This document shows positions 1 through 7,807 of a stretch of DNA of 64,000 bases, one piece after another. The notes under the pieces are model-generated. The model ran no database searches. It was not told where the DNA came from and saw only the letters and a list, made by a program, of their open reading frames with translations. The stretch's first letter is position 1. Every line of letters starts with the position of its first letter. This DNA comes from Terrirubrum flagellatum (GTDB lineage Bacteria; Pseudomonadota; Alphaproteobacteria; Rhizobiales; Beijerinckiaceae): assembly GCF_022059845.1 (NCBI RefSeq), contig NZ_CP091851.1, positions 310,001 through 374,000 on the forward strand. The letters run 5' to 3'. The position numbers and the translations under genes are program-made.

Positions 1-371
1 AATCAACGGGATCGACCGGGCCGCAATTGCAGCGGCAGGCGTCGCTTGGAACGCCGACCTCATCGGCGCCGAAGCTCAGCCCGTCCGATAAGGAATCGTT
101 GATCGGTTACCTCCAGGCGAAAATGCGCGAATGCGTGAGCGTGCCGCCGGGCGCGAACCGCAACGCCAAGCCCGAAATTCGCGTCATCCTCGCGCGCGAC
201 GGCGCGCTTGCAGCGCCTCCCGCACTCGTCGGCGGCGATCGCGCCATTGGCGAAGCCGCGGTGCGCGGCATCCGCGCCTGTGCGCCCTACAGAATTCCCG
301 ACAGGTTCGCCGCGCAATACGATCAGTGGCGCGATCTCGTCATCACCATCGACGCGTCGGACCTCAACTGA
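1..371 (+). CDS. tolA: TolA C-terminal domain (5' end outside window)
   Basis: The frame is open from the window edge to a TGA at 369-371, so this is the 3' part of a longer gene. The visible residues (about 120) look like the C-terminal TolA/TonB-like domain: a CVSVPPGA segment, a strand pair IRVILARDGAL, then GEAAVRGIRACAPYRIP and a closing WRDLVITID strand. TolA spans the periplasm and couples the TolQR motor to TolB/Pal during outer-membrane constriction. tolB follows 15 nt downstream on the same strand, which supports the call. The membrane anchor and the long helical domain lie to the left of the window. A TTG at 27 is in frame but is not a likely start. Confidence 0.8.
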   Translation, partial: STGSTGPQLQRQASLGTPTSSAPKLSPSDKESLIGYLQAKMRECVSVPPGANRNAKPEIRVILARDGALAAPPALVGGDRAIGEAAVRGIRACAPYRIPDRFAAQYDQWRDLVITIDASDLN

Positions 372-386
372 GCCGCCGCCACACCA

Positions 387-1754
387 ATGTCTTCGACAGA
401 TTGCACGATATCTCCCATGCTTCCGATTTCTACTTCGCTTCATCGCCGACATCTGATCCGCATGCTCGCGGCGAGCGCGGTCATTCCCGTGACCGCGCTC
501 GATCTCGGGTTTGCGCACGCGGAGCTGCGGTTCGATCTCAGACCCGGCAATTTCCAGCCGATGCCGATCGCCATCGCCGACATGATCGGGCAAGGCGATG
601 AAGGCCAGCGCGTCTCGGCCGTCATCACCAACAATCTCAAGCGCAGCGGCTATTTCTCGCCGATCGATCGCAACACGTTTGTCGAGAAGGTCTCCAACCC
701 GGACGCGGCGCCTGACTTTTCGAGTTGGCGCGCGCTCGGCGCGCAAGGCCTCGTCACCGGCCGCGTGTCGCGCGACGCATCAGGCCGCATGCGCGTCGAA
801 TTCCGGCTGTGGGACGTCGCCGCCGGCCAGCAGGTGGCGGGTCAGCAATTCTTCACCGATCCCAACAACTGGCGCCGTGTTTCGCACATGGTCTCCGATG
901 CGGTGTGGGAGAAGATCATCGGCGAGAAGGGCCATTTCGATACGCGCATCGTCTTCGTCGATGAGAGCGGTCCGAAGGAGAAGCGCCGCAAACGTCTCGC
1001 GTTGATGGATCAGGACGGCGCCAATGTCCGCTATCTCACCAGCGGCAATGAGCTGGTCGTCACGCCGCGCTTTTCACCGACGACGCAGGACATCGCCTAC
1101 ATGGCGTTCGGCGCGAATGGCGAGGCGCGCGTCTATGTCCATAATCTCGAAGGCAATCAGCGCGAGGCTGTCGGCAATTTCCCTGGCATGAGCTTCTCGC
1201 CGCGCTTCGCGCCTGACGGACAGCGGCTCGTGATGAGCCTGCAGCAGGGCGGTAATTCGAATCTGTTCTCGATGGATCTGGGTTCGCGCACGACGACGCG
1301 CCTCACCGACACCGGCGCGCTCGACACCTCGCCAAGCTATTCGCCCGATGGAGCGCAGATCGTGTTCGAGAGCGATCGCGGCGGCGCGCAGCAGATTTAC
1401 GCCATGGCGGCGTCAGGCGGCGCGGCGAAGCGCATCTCTTTCGGCGACGGCTCCTATGCGACGCCGGTCTGGTCGCCGCGCGGCGATCTCATCGCGTTCA
1501 CGAAGCGCAAGACGGGCTCGTTCGCGATCGGCGTGATGCGCCCTGACGGTTCAGGCGAACGCATCCTCACTGAAGGCTATCACAATGAGGGGCCGACCTG
1601 GTCGCCCAACGGCCGCTTCCTCATGTTCTTCCGCGATCCCGGCGGGCAGGCCGGCGCGAAGATCTTCATGGTCGACATCACCGGCCGCGTGGAGCAGCCG
1701 GTGCCAACGCCGAACTTCGCGTCCGATCCCTCGTGGGGTCCGCTGCTGAGCTGA
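387..1754 (+). CDS. tolB: Tol-Pal system beta-propeller protein TolB
   Basis: 455 aa, usual length for TolB. The N-terminus carries an export signal with a twin arginine (HRRHLIRML) before a hydrophobic stretch ending in AHA, so Tat export is possible. The next domain ([20 protein letters not shown]) is the N-terminal TolB domain. From about residue 190 on there are repeated propeller blades of the type [43 protein letters not shown]. TolB is periplasmic and binds Pal and TolA. Start chosen at ATG 387; an in-frame ATG at 417 would shorten the leader, and neither has a clear ribosome binding site. pal lies 6 kb away rather than directly downstream. Confidence 0.95.
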   Translation: MSSTDCTISPMLPISTSLHRRHLIRMLAASAVIPVTALDLGFAHAELRFDLRPGNFQPMPIAIADMIGQGDEGQRVSAVITNNLKRSGYFSPIDRNTFVEKVSNPDAAPDFSSWRALGAQGLVTGRVSRDASGRMRVEFRLWDVAAGQQVAGQQFFTDPNNWRRVSHMVSDAVWEKIIGEKGHFDTRIVFVDESGPKEKRRKRLALMDQDGANVRYLTSGNELVVTPRFSPTTQDIAYMAFGANGEARVYVHNLEGNQREAVGNFPGMSFSPRFAPDGQRLVMSLQQGGNSNLFSMDLGSRTTTRLTDTGALDTSPSYSPDGAQIVFESDRGGAQQIYAMAASGGAAKRISFGDGSYATPVWSPRGDLIAFTKRKTGSFAIGVMRPDGSGERILTEGYHNEGPTWSPNGRFLMFFRDPGGQAGAKIFMVDITGRVEQPVPTPNFASDPSWGPLLS

Positions 1755-1770
1755 CGCGAAGCTGCGCCCT

Positions 1771-1998
1771 CCGTCCCCGGATTCATGGAGCGAACGTGAG
1801 TGAGCGAAATGAAGTCCGGGGCCCAGAGCAAGAATCGCCTGCGTAGCAGGCGCTCTTCAAATCCATGAATTGCGCTGGCTGCGCTCGCGAGTCCTGCGCT
1901 GGACCCCGGTCTCCCTTCTGCTCAGGCTCCCGCCTTCGCGAAGCAAAGGCTTCGCTTCGGCGTGGCAAGCCGCCTTCGCTCCAGGGAACCGGGGACGG
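1771..1998. repeat. 228-bp multi-branched palindromic intergenic element
   Basis: Fills the gap between the convergent tolB and citrate synthase genes. Its ends are a perfect 10-bp inverted repeat, CCGTCCCCGG (1771-1780) and CCGGGGACGG (1989-1998). Inside are further stems: CGCCTGC/GCAGGCG at 1836-1852 (extended by AGAGC/GCTCT), the palindrome CTTCGCGAAG at 1934-1943, and a near-match pair GTCCGGGG/ACCCCGG. No convincing ORF. It resembles in plan, but not in sequence, the ATCCCGGG-type repeats at 12681 and 25472. It may end transcription of both neighbours. Confidence 0.6.
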
Positions 1999-2003
1999 CG
2001 AAA

Positions 2004-3098
2004 TTAAGCCGCCTGTTTCGGCATCGGCCCGACATAGCGTGACTGCGGCCGCATCAGCCTCCCTTCCAGAACCTGCTCGCGCGCATGGGCGATCCAGCCG
2101 GGGACGCGACCCATGGCGAAGACGCAGGTGAAAGCGTCGCGCGAAAAGCCCAGCGCCTCCAGCAGCAGCACCGTGTAGAAATCGACATTCACATCGAGCG
2201 AGCGGCCGGGCTTGCGGCGGCGAAGCACTGTGAGCGCAGCCTTCTCGACGGCCTCGGCGAACGCGACGCGGGCGTCATCGACGCCGCCTGACGCGGCGAG
2301 TTTGCGCAGCGCGCTCTTCAGCGCGTCGGCGCGCGGATCGCGCACGCGATAGACGCGATGACCGAACCCCATCAGACGTTCGCCGCGCATAACGGCGTCG
2401 TCGAGCCAGCGCTCGGCATTTTCGGGCGCGCCGATGTCGTCGAACATATCGAGCACCGGACCCGGCGCGCCGCCGTGCAGCGGCCCCTTCAATGCGCTGA
2501 GGCCCGCGAGCACGGCTGAGGCGAGGCCCGCCTGCGTCGAGGCGACGACGCGCGCCGCGAAGGTGGAAGCGTTGAGCCCGTGATCGCAAACGATGACGAG
2601 ATAGGCGTCGAGCGCGGCGGCGCGTTCCTTCGATGGCGTGTCGCCGGTCAGCATGCGCAGCGTGTCGGCGGCGTGCGAGAGCGCCGCATCAGGCGCGATC
2701 GGCGCGAGTCCCTTCCGCAAACGAAGCATCGCCGGCGTGAACACCGCCGGCGCCGCGATCAGCTTCAACGCGACGTCGAGATCATCGCCGTCGTCGAGGC
2801 GCGCCATGAGCGCGCGAACGGATTCGATGGGATCGAGCTGCGCCAGGCCGGCGCCTGACGTCTCGACTTCAGCAAAGACGGCGACGCGCGCCGCCCCGAG
2901 CGCGGCTGCAAGCGTCCCGCGGTCGGGGAGATCGGGAAAGAAGCCGTGCAGCAGGAGCGCGATCGCCTGTTCCGTCGCGACATGACCGGCGAGCTCATCA
3001 AGGGCGAAACCGCGGATGATGAGATGTCCGCCTTCGCCATCGACGTGGGACAGCACGGTCTCGGCCGCGACCACATCGTCCAATCCGCTTTTTGCCAT
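2004..3098 (-). CDS. citrate synthase / 2-methylcitrate synthase family enzyme
   Basis: 364 aa, the short form of citrate synthase (full-length GltA is about 430 aa), condensing oxaloacetate with acetyl-CoA or propionyl-CoA. Catalytic residues are visible: His173 in DHGLNASTFAAR, His247 in GFGHRVYRVRDPRA and Asp306 in VNVDFYTV; the CoA loop is GPLHGGAPG. The start at 3098 is preferred because GGAGG lies 5 nt upstream; the ATG at 3110 has no such site, and the open frame beyond it runs into the divergent gene. It faces the HTH-citrate synthase gene at 3194 across two palindromes, which probably control it. A prpE-like gene lies at 16.3 kb, so methylcitrate synthase activity is possible; substrate cannot be decided from sequence. 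Confidence 0.88.
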   Translation of the reverse strand: MAKSGLDDVVAAETVLSHVDGEGGHLIIRGFALDELAGHVATEQAIALLLHGFFPDLPDRGTLAAALGAARVAVFAEVETSGAGLAQLDPIESVRALMARLDDGDDLDVALKLIAAPAVFTPAMLRLRKGLAPIAPDAALSHAADTLRMLTGDTPSKERAAALDAYLVIVCDHGLNASTFAARVVASTQAGLASAVLAGLSALKGPLHGGAPGPVLDMFDDIGAPENAERWLDDAVMRGERLMGFGHRVYRVRDPRADALKSALRKLAASGGVDDARVAFAEAVEKAALTVLRRRKPGRSLDVNVDFYTVLLLEALGFSRDAFTCVFAMGRVPGWIAHAREQVLEGRLMRPQSRYVGPMPKQAA

Positions 3099-3151
3099 TT
3101 CAGCCTCCATCGCTTCGCGAGATCGCTTGCGGAAAAGATGAGAGCGGCTAT

Positions 3152-3182
3152 GATTGACGTCAATCTTGATCAATATGATCAA
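3152..3182. promoter_or_regulatory. adjacent double palindrome in divergent citrate synthase promoter
   Basis: Two palindromes sit end to end between the divergent genes: a perfect 14-bp GATTGACGTCAATC (3152-3165) and TTGATCA-ATA-TGATCAA (3166-3182), 7-bp arms with a 3-bp spacer. The second ends 11 nt before the ATG at 3194. Both share the half-site TTGA-C. Such sites normally bind dimeric HTH regulators; the obvious candidate is the HTH domain of the neighbouring fusion protein (inference). Confidence 0.7.
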
Positions 3183-3193
3183 TGTGAGGCGCG

Positions 3194-4351
3194 ATGGCCT
3201 GGCTGACGGCTGAAGAGGCTTTGGCGGAGCTGGGGACGCGGGCGCAGACGCTTTACGCCAATGTGAGCCGCGGCCGCATCCGGGCGAAGCCTGATCCGGC
3301 CGACGCGCGGCGCAGCCTTTACAGCGCCGCCGACGTCGACCGTATGGCGGCGCGGCGCAGCGGCCGACGGCGAACCGAGGCGATGGCGGCGGAGACGATC
3401 CGCTGGGGCGATCCGATCCTGCCTTCCGCCATTTCGACAGTGCATCGCGGGCGACTGTTCTATCGCGGCCGGGACGCTGCGGCGCTGGCGGAGACGGCGA
3501 CGCTCGAGGAGGCGGCGGCGCTGCTTTGGGGGGCGCGCGCAGTCGAATTCTCCGAAGCGCAGTCGGTTGCGCCGCTGCCTGGCGGAACGGCCTTACAAAA
3601 TCTCTTCGGCGCGCTGGCGCGTTGGGCCGGCGAGGCGCTCCCCACATCGGGACGATCGGCGGCAGCCTTGCGCGGGGACGCGGCCGAGATCGTCGCGGCG
3701 CTGGCGGCTGCGGCTGTCGGCGGGCGCAAGTTTGAAACAACCATGCCGCTGCATCAGCGCATCGCGGCCGCATGGCGACGGCCCGCCGCGGCGGATGTGA
3801 TCCGCCGCGCGCTCGTGCTGCTCGCGGACCATGAACTCAACGCCTCGACTTTCGCCGCGCGCGTCGCGGCTTCGACGGGCGCGTCGCTGGAAGCCTGCGC
3901 GCTCGCCGGTTTCGCGACGCTGACCGGTCCGCGCCATGGCGGCGCGCCTGCGGCGGCGCAGGCGCTTGCGGCGTCCGCCATGCGCGTCGGCGCCGACAGC
4001 GCGCTGCGCGAATGGCTGGCGCGCGGCCACGCCGTTCCCGCCTTCGGCCATCAGCTCTATCCCGATGGCGATATCCGCGCGGCTGCTCTGATGAGCGCGT
4101 TTGAATTGGCGCCCGCTTTTATCGGCCTGCGCGACGCGGGAATGCGCGTCACAGGCGAGCAGCCCAATGTCGATTTCGCGCTCGCGGCGATGACGGCGTC
4201 GTTCGAATTGCCTGAAGACGCGCCGATCATCGTGTTCGCGCTGGCGCGCTCGGTCGGATGGATGGGCCATGCGCTCGAACAGATCGCGAGCGGCGGACTG
4301 ATCCGTCCGCGCGCGCGTTATGTCGGCCCCGCGGTCGCTTCGTTCAGCTAG
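3194..4351 (+). CDS. citrate synthase-like protein with N-terminal HTH domain
   Basis: 385 aa. Residues 1-55 form a MerR/excisionase-type helix-turn-helix (WLTAEEALAELGTRAQTLY, then VSRGRIRAKPDP and SLYSAADVDRMAARR), followed by a basic linker and a complete citrate synthase domain. The catalytic positions are kept: His213 (DHELNASTFAAR), His286 (AFGHQLYPDGD) and Asp327 (PNVDF). The arginine of the usual GHRVY motif is Gln here, and the core is only about 320 residues. ATG 3194 is preceded by GTGAGG. The fusion suggests a metabolite-sensing regulator or a bifunctional enzyme that acts on the divergent citrate synthase promoter; this is inference, and it could simply be an enzyme with a DNA-binding leftover. 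Confidence 0.85.
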   Translation: MAWLTAEEALAELGTRAQTLYANVSRGRIRAKPDPADARRSLYSAADVDRMAARRSGRRRTEAMAAETIRWGDPILPSAISTVHRGRLFYRGRDAAALAETATLEEAAALLWGARAVEFSEAQSVAPLPGGTALQNLFGALARWAGEALPTSGRSAAALRGDAAEIVAALAAAAVGGRKFETTMPLHQRIAAAWRRPAAADVIRRALVLLADHELNASTFAARVAASTGASLEACALAGFATLTGPRHGGAPAAAQALAASAMRVGADSALREWLARGHAVPAFGHQLYPDGDIRAAALMSAFELAPAFIGLRDAGMRVTGEQPNVDFALAAMTASFELPEDAPIIVFALARSVGWMGHALEQIASGGLIRPRARYVGPAVASFS

Positions 4352-4410
4352 GTCTGGCGGGCTTCGCAGCCCGCGACCCCGCTCAGTCCTTTAAGAGAGT
4401 GAATTGCGCC

Positions 4411-4833
4411 TTATTTTCTCGGGCATTCCGTGTAGCCGAACTCGTCAATCATGCGAGCGCCCGAGATCGCGCTGTAGTTCAACTTCTCCATATAACCATG
4501 CGAGAGCACATATTGCCGCAGTTTTGCATTGTAGGCGTCGGTCATACGTTGCGTGGCGACCGCATTGATCACGGTCGCGTCGTCGCGATCGTGGCCTGCA
4601 TGGAACAGTAGCTTTGCACTTCGCTCCACGCACACATTGTTCAGCCCAAGAAACAACGTGCAGTTCGACGCGCAGGAGCCGCGAATGCGAAACAATTCGC
4701 CAGACGCGTTGTTGCGCTGGATGGCTTCCTGAAATGGTCGGTAGGCGCCGCCTTTCGAATATCTGTCGGAGGTTTCGGCGTGAGCGACCGAAGCTGCGGC
4801 GGCAAGTATTGCTATCAACGAAAAGCGCTTCAT
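4411..4833 (-). CDS. small exported protein with ClpP-like Ser/His motifs
   Basis: 140 aa from the ATG at 4833; a TTG 15 nt upstream is also in frame. Residues 1-20 (MKRFSLIAILAAAASVAHA) are a clear Sec signal peptide. The mature part contains IRGSCASNCTLFLG and, about 20 residues later, AKLLFHAGHD. This spacing resembles the nucleophile (ASMG) and histidine (IHQP) segments of the ClpP/crotonase fold. Cysteines flank the putative serine (GSCASNC) and two more are downstream (NVC, TEC), which fits a disulfide-stabilised periplasmic protein. Function unknown. Convergent with the HTH-citrate synthase gene. Confidence 0.7.
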   Translation of the reverse strand: MKRFSLIAILAAAASVAHAETSDRYSKGGAYRPFQEAIQRNNASGELFRIRGSCASNCTLFLGLNNVCVERSAKLLFHAGHDRDDATVINAVATQRMTDAYNAKLRQYVLSHGYMEKLNYSAISGARMIDEFGYTECPRK

Positions 4834-4946
4834 GAATATGTCTCGCAACTAAAACACTTCCAGCGTCCAAGCTGCAAGCTAATCACACGTCTTTATTCTG
4901 TCCATCCCCTGCCCGCCGAAACGGGTATGCGCGCCCTCCGGCGCGC

Positions 4947-5366
4947 TTATTTCAGCGGCGGGCCCTCGCGCGCGGTCTTTGCAAACCGCGGCAGCCCGTC
5001 ATCGAGATGAATCCAGGAGAGCTGCGTCTCGCAATAGACATGGCCCTTGGGCGCGAGGCTGTTGGGCTCTTCGAAGCTCGGCAGGAAGAGATGGACTTCG
5101 TCAGGCCAGCGCTCGCCGGTGAAGCTCACGGGCGATCCGCAGCGCGGGCAGAAGCTGCGCGTGACGCCCGGCGAAGAATTGTAGGCCGCTGGCTTTTCGC
5201 CGCTCCATTCCACCGCCTCAACCAGATATCCCGCATAGGTCGCGAAGGCTGCGCTCGTGGCGCGGCGGCAGCTTTCGCAATGGCAGTGGGCGACCCATTT
5301 CGGCTCGCCGCGTGCGACGAAATGCACCGCGCCGCAGAGGCATCGTCCGGTTCGCTCCGTCGGCAT
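4947..5366 (-). CDS. GFA/CENP-V family zinc-binding protein
   Basis: 139 aa, typical size for the glutathione-dependent formaldehyde-activating enzyme (GFA) family. Zinc ligands are visible as GRCLCGAV (N-terminus), HCHCESCRRAT and FCPRCGSPVSF. Despite the family name, most members have no proven activity on formaldehyde. It lies 13 nt downstream of the creatininase-family gene on the same strand, so the two are probably co-transcribed. Call of family is secure; role is not. Confidence 0.88.
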   Translation of the reverse strand: MPTERTGRCLCGAVHFVARGEPKWVAHCHCESCRRATSAAFATYAGYLVEAVEWSGEKPAAYNSSPGVTRSFCPRCGSPVSFTGERWPDEVHLFLPSFEEPNSLAPKGHVYCETQLSWIHLDDGLPRFAKTAREGPPLK

Positions 5367-5379
5367 GGCGAAGCCGGCC

Positions 5380-6141
5380 CTATCGCCAGATCTTGCCGTT
5401 GATCAGCTGCTCGGCGAGGAGATCGGCGGCGACATCAAGCAGCTTCGCGCCCTTCTCCGCGTTCGCCTTGCGCGCGTCGCCCATCACGCCGCTTGGAGTC
5501 CTGTCCTTGAAGGAGCGCCAGATATTGATCGCGCTGCGGCCCGGCGGCTTCTCGCCGCGTCCGCCGAACGCCTCGGCGATCTTGTCGCCGCGCACGCAAT
5601 CGGGAAACGCCGCCTGCATCATCGAGGTCTCGGCCTCGCAGGCGTGTTCGACGCCTTTCTGGTCTTCGAGGATTTTAGCGTAGGCCTCCGTCTCGTGCGG
5701 CAGCGAATAGAGCGTCGTCACCGCGATCGGCGTCTTCAGCTCCATGGCGAGATCGGTGGTCATCGCGGTCAATGCGGCGATGTTTCCGCCATGGCCGTTG
5801 ACGATCAGGATCTTTTTGAAGCCGGCGCGCAGGATGGAGTTGCAGAGCTCGCGGATCAGAGCGTGATAGGTCGGCAGCGACAGCGTGAAAGTGCCGCCGA
5901 ACGCCATGTGATGTTCGGCGAGGCCCATCCACAGCGTCGGCGCAACGATGATCGGGCGATGCGCTACAACGCGCTCGGCGATGCGCCGGCAGCCTTCGCC
6001 GGCGAGGAACGTGTCGACGCCGGTCGCGAGATGCGGGCCATGCTGCTCGGTCGAGGCGACCGGCAAGAGCACGATCGCGTCTTTCTCGGCGAGCCCCCGC
6101 AGTTCGGCGGCGGTCAGGCGGTTCCACTGGGTCTCGGGCAT
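5380..6141 (-). CDS. creatininase family amidohydrolase
   Basis: 253 aa. Metal-binding and active-site motifs of the creatininase family are present: LLPVASTEQHGPHL, ATGVDTFLA, ILIVNGHGGN and EHACEAETSMM. The family includes creatinine amidohydrolases and hydrolases of formamide-type intermediates in cofactor biosynthesis; the exact substrate cannot be told. Start taken as the ATG at 6141 (MPETQWNRL), with GAGG 8 nt upstream; an ATG at 6165 is in frame but only adds a poor leader. First gene of a two-gene unit with the GFA-family gene, and divergent from the MarR-GNAT gene. Confidence 0.88.
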   Translation of the reverse strand: MPETQWNRLTAAELRGLAEKDAIVLLPVASTEQHGPHLATGVDTFLAGEGCRRIAERVVAHRPIIVAPTLWMGLAEHHMAFGGTFTLSLPTYHALIRELCNSILRAGFKKILIVNGHGGNIAALTAMTTDLAMELKTPIAVTTLYSLPHETEAYAKILEDQKGVEHACEAETSMMQAAFPDCVRGDKIAEAFGGRGEKPPGRSAINIWRSFKDRTPSGVMGDARKANAEKGAKLLDVAADLLAEQLINGKIWR

Positions 6142-6226
6142 GGCGTCATCCTCACGGGCGGCCATTCAGCCCGATTTCCGGCGCGATCGCCAGTACGGGC
6201 GGCGCATGGTCGGCATTCCGATATAC

Positions 6227-6239
6227 TTGACAAAGTCAA
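6227..6239. promoter_or_regulatory. MarR-type operator TTGAC-AAA-GTCAA
   Basis: A perfect inverted repeat with 5-bp arms and a 3-bp spacer, lying 22 bp upstream of the MarR-GNAT start and in the shared upstream region with the divergent creatininase gene. Flanking bases (TATAC left, CTAA right) extend it imperfectly. The form and size match typical MarR dimer sites. Autoregulation by the adjacent gene product is inferred. Confidence 0.6.
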
Positions 6240-6261
6240 CTAACTGCCTCACCCGTGATTC

Positions 6262-7200
6262 ATGTCGCAGGCGCCTGCTGCAAACGGAACAGATGACGCG
6301 GTCGCCGCGGTGCGACGCTTCTCGCGCTTCTACACGCGCACGCTCGGCGTTCTCGGCGGCGATCTCTATGACAGCGATCTCTCGCTCACCGAAGCGCGCG
6401 TGCTCTACGAACTCGCCATGGCTCAGACGCCGCGAACGGCGATCGAGGTCGGTCGCGATCTTGGCGTCGACGCCGGCTATATGAGCCGCATCCTGCGCGG
6501 CTTCGCGGCGCGCGGATTGATCGCGCGCAAACCATCGACGACGGATGGCCGCGCGCGCATTTTGACGCTGACCAAGAAGGGGCGGGCGGCTTTCGCCCGC
6601 GTCGATCGCATCTCGGCGGAAGAGGTCGGCCATGTGCTCGCGCCTTTGACATCAGGCGAACGGCGTCAGGTGATCACAGCCATGAGCGCGATCGAGCGCG
6701 CGCTGGGCGGCGACTCCGTGTCGCCGATCACGCTGCGCGCGCATCGCCCCGGCGACATGGGCTGGGTTGTCGCCAAACATGGCGAGCTCTATGCGCGCGA
6801 ATATGGCTGGGACTTGAGCTTCGAAGCGCTGGTCGCCGAGATCGCCGCGGGCTTCATCCGCAATTTCGATCCCGATTTCGAGCGCTGCTGGATCGCCGAG
6901 ATGGATGGCGAGCCCGTCGGCTCGGTGTTCATCGTGAAGGCGTCGGACGAGGTCGCGAAGCTAAGATTGCTCATCATCGATCCCAGGGCGCGCGGGCGCG
7001 GTCTTGGCAAAAAATTGGTGGATGAGTGCATCCGCTTCAGCCGCGAGCGCGGCTATCGCAAGATCATGCTGTGGACGAACGACGTGCTCACCGCCGCGCG
7101 CGCGATTTATGTGAAGGCGGGCTTCACGCTGACTGAATCAGAGAAGCATCACAGTTTTGGGAAGGAGCTTGTCGGGGAGACTTGGGAGCTGGAGTTTTAA
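6262..7200 (+). CDS. MarR-family regulator fused to GNAT N-acetyltransferase
   Basis: 312 aa with two domains. Residues 1-150 are a winged-helix MarR domain (LSLTEARVLYELA, IEVGRDLGVDAGYMSRILRGFAARGLI, wing RKPSTTDGRARILTLTKKG). Residues 155-312 are a GNAT domain with the acetyl-CoA loop LLIIDPRARGRGLGKKLVDE and a C-terminal YVKAGF motif. This fusion is a recurrent family; the acetylated substrate is generally unknown. ATG 6262 is used. An inverted repeat just upstream suggests autoregulation. Confidence 0.92.
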   Translation: MSQAPAANGTDDAVAAVRRFSRFYTRTLGVLGGDLYDSDLSLTEARVLYELAMAQTPRTAIEVGRDLGVDAGYMSRILRGFAARGLIARKPSTTDGRARILTLTKKGRAAFARVDRISAEEVGHVLAPLTSGERRQVITAMSAIERALGGDSVSPITLRAHRPGDMGWVVAKHGELYAREYGWDLSFEALVAEIAAGFIRNFDPDFERCWIAEMDGEPVGSVFIVKASDEVAKLRLLIIDPRARGRGLGKKLVDECIRFSRERGYRKIMLWTNDVLTAARAIYVKAGFTLTESEKHHSFGKELVGETWELEF

Positions 7201-7290
7201 GCCGCTCAATCAGCAAGCCGCGAAAACGAATGGATGCGCGGCGGCGAGCTTCACTCAGATTCGTTTTGCACGCGGAAAATTTGGCGCTGG

Positions 7291-7539
7291 TCAGCGCTGA
7301 AGAGCGCGCCGTTCAAGCTCCTTTTGTCGAGCCACCTCCTCCTCCCTCCTTCGCGCAACGGCTTCGGCTTCTTTGGCCTTTCTCAATAGCTCGGCTTCGA
7401 GCCTTTTTCGTAGTTCCGTTTCGCGCTCCGAGATTTGCTGCTGCCTTTCGGCCGCAGCGCGCTCCTCTTCCGATTGAGCTTTGACCGCAACAGGCAGGAG
7501 AAACAGCGCGAGGCCGGACACAATGCGGCGATCGATCAT
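7291..7539 (-). CDS. small exported coiled-coil protein
   Basis: 82 aa. Residues 1-21 (MIDRRIVSGLALFLLPVAVKA) look like a Sec signal peptide; the rest is almost entirely Glu/Arg/Ala/Gln and predicted to form one charged coiled coil. No recognisable domain. It lies alone between the MarR-GNAT gene and pal, on the opposite strand from both. Composition bias means a false ORF cannot be excluded, but the signal peptide argues for a real gene. Confidence 0.5.
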   Translation of the reverse strand: MIDRRIVSGLALFLLPVAVKAQSEEERAAAERQQQISERETELRKRLEAELLRKAKEAEAVARRREEEVARQKELERRALQR

Positions 7540-7719
7540 CAGACGGGTCCCATTTTATGAGCCAGACAACGATCCTCATCGCTGATCAGCGCAGGTCCGC
7601 GAAGGCTGTACCGTGCCTTCGCCGCGGCCCCGCCGCAATCCCGCCGCGAAACGTCTGACATCTGTTAACCTTACGCCGCAGTTTCGCCGGACCCGCCCTG
7701 TTTTCATGAACGGCGAAAG

Positions 7720-7756
7720 GACCGGTCAAGGTTGATAAACCCTTTGTTGACCGGTC
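7720..7756. promoter_or_regulatory. 10-bp inverted repeat upstream of pal
   Basis: GACCGGTCAA (7720-7729) and TTGACCGGTC (7747-7756) are perfect inverted copies separated by 17 nt. The loop contains a smaller stem GGTT-GATA-AACC. The arm itself contains the palindrome GACCGGTC. It lies 52 nt before the pal start, so it is either a regulator site or a leader hairpin. Confidence 0.5.
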
Positions 7757-7807
7757 GCATGCGAGGGGTTGGCGACGATGATTTCCGCGATGTCCGGAGT
7801 TGAGTTC

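Noticed and set aside
3099-3773. 589-aa extension of the minus-strand citrate synthase frame
   Set aside because: The extra 225 residues are Arg/Pro-rich, overlap the well-supported divergent HTH-citrate synthase gene, and a GGAGG site supports the start at 3098.
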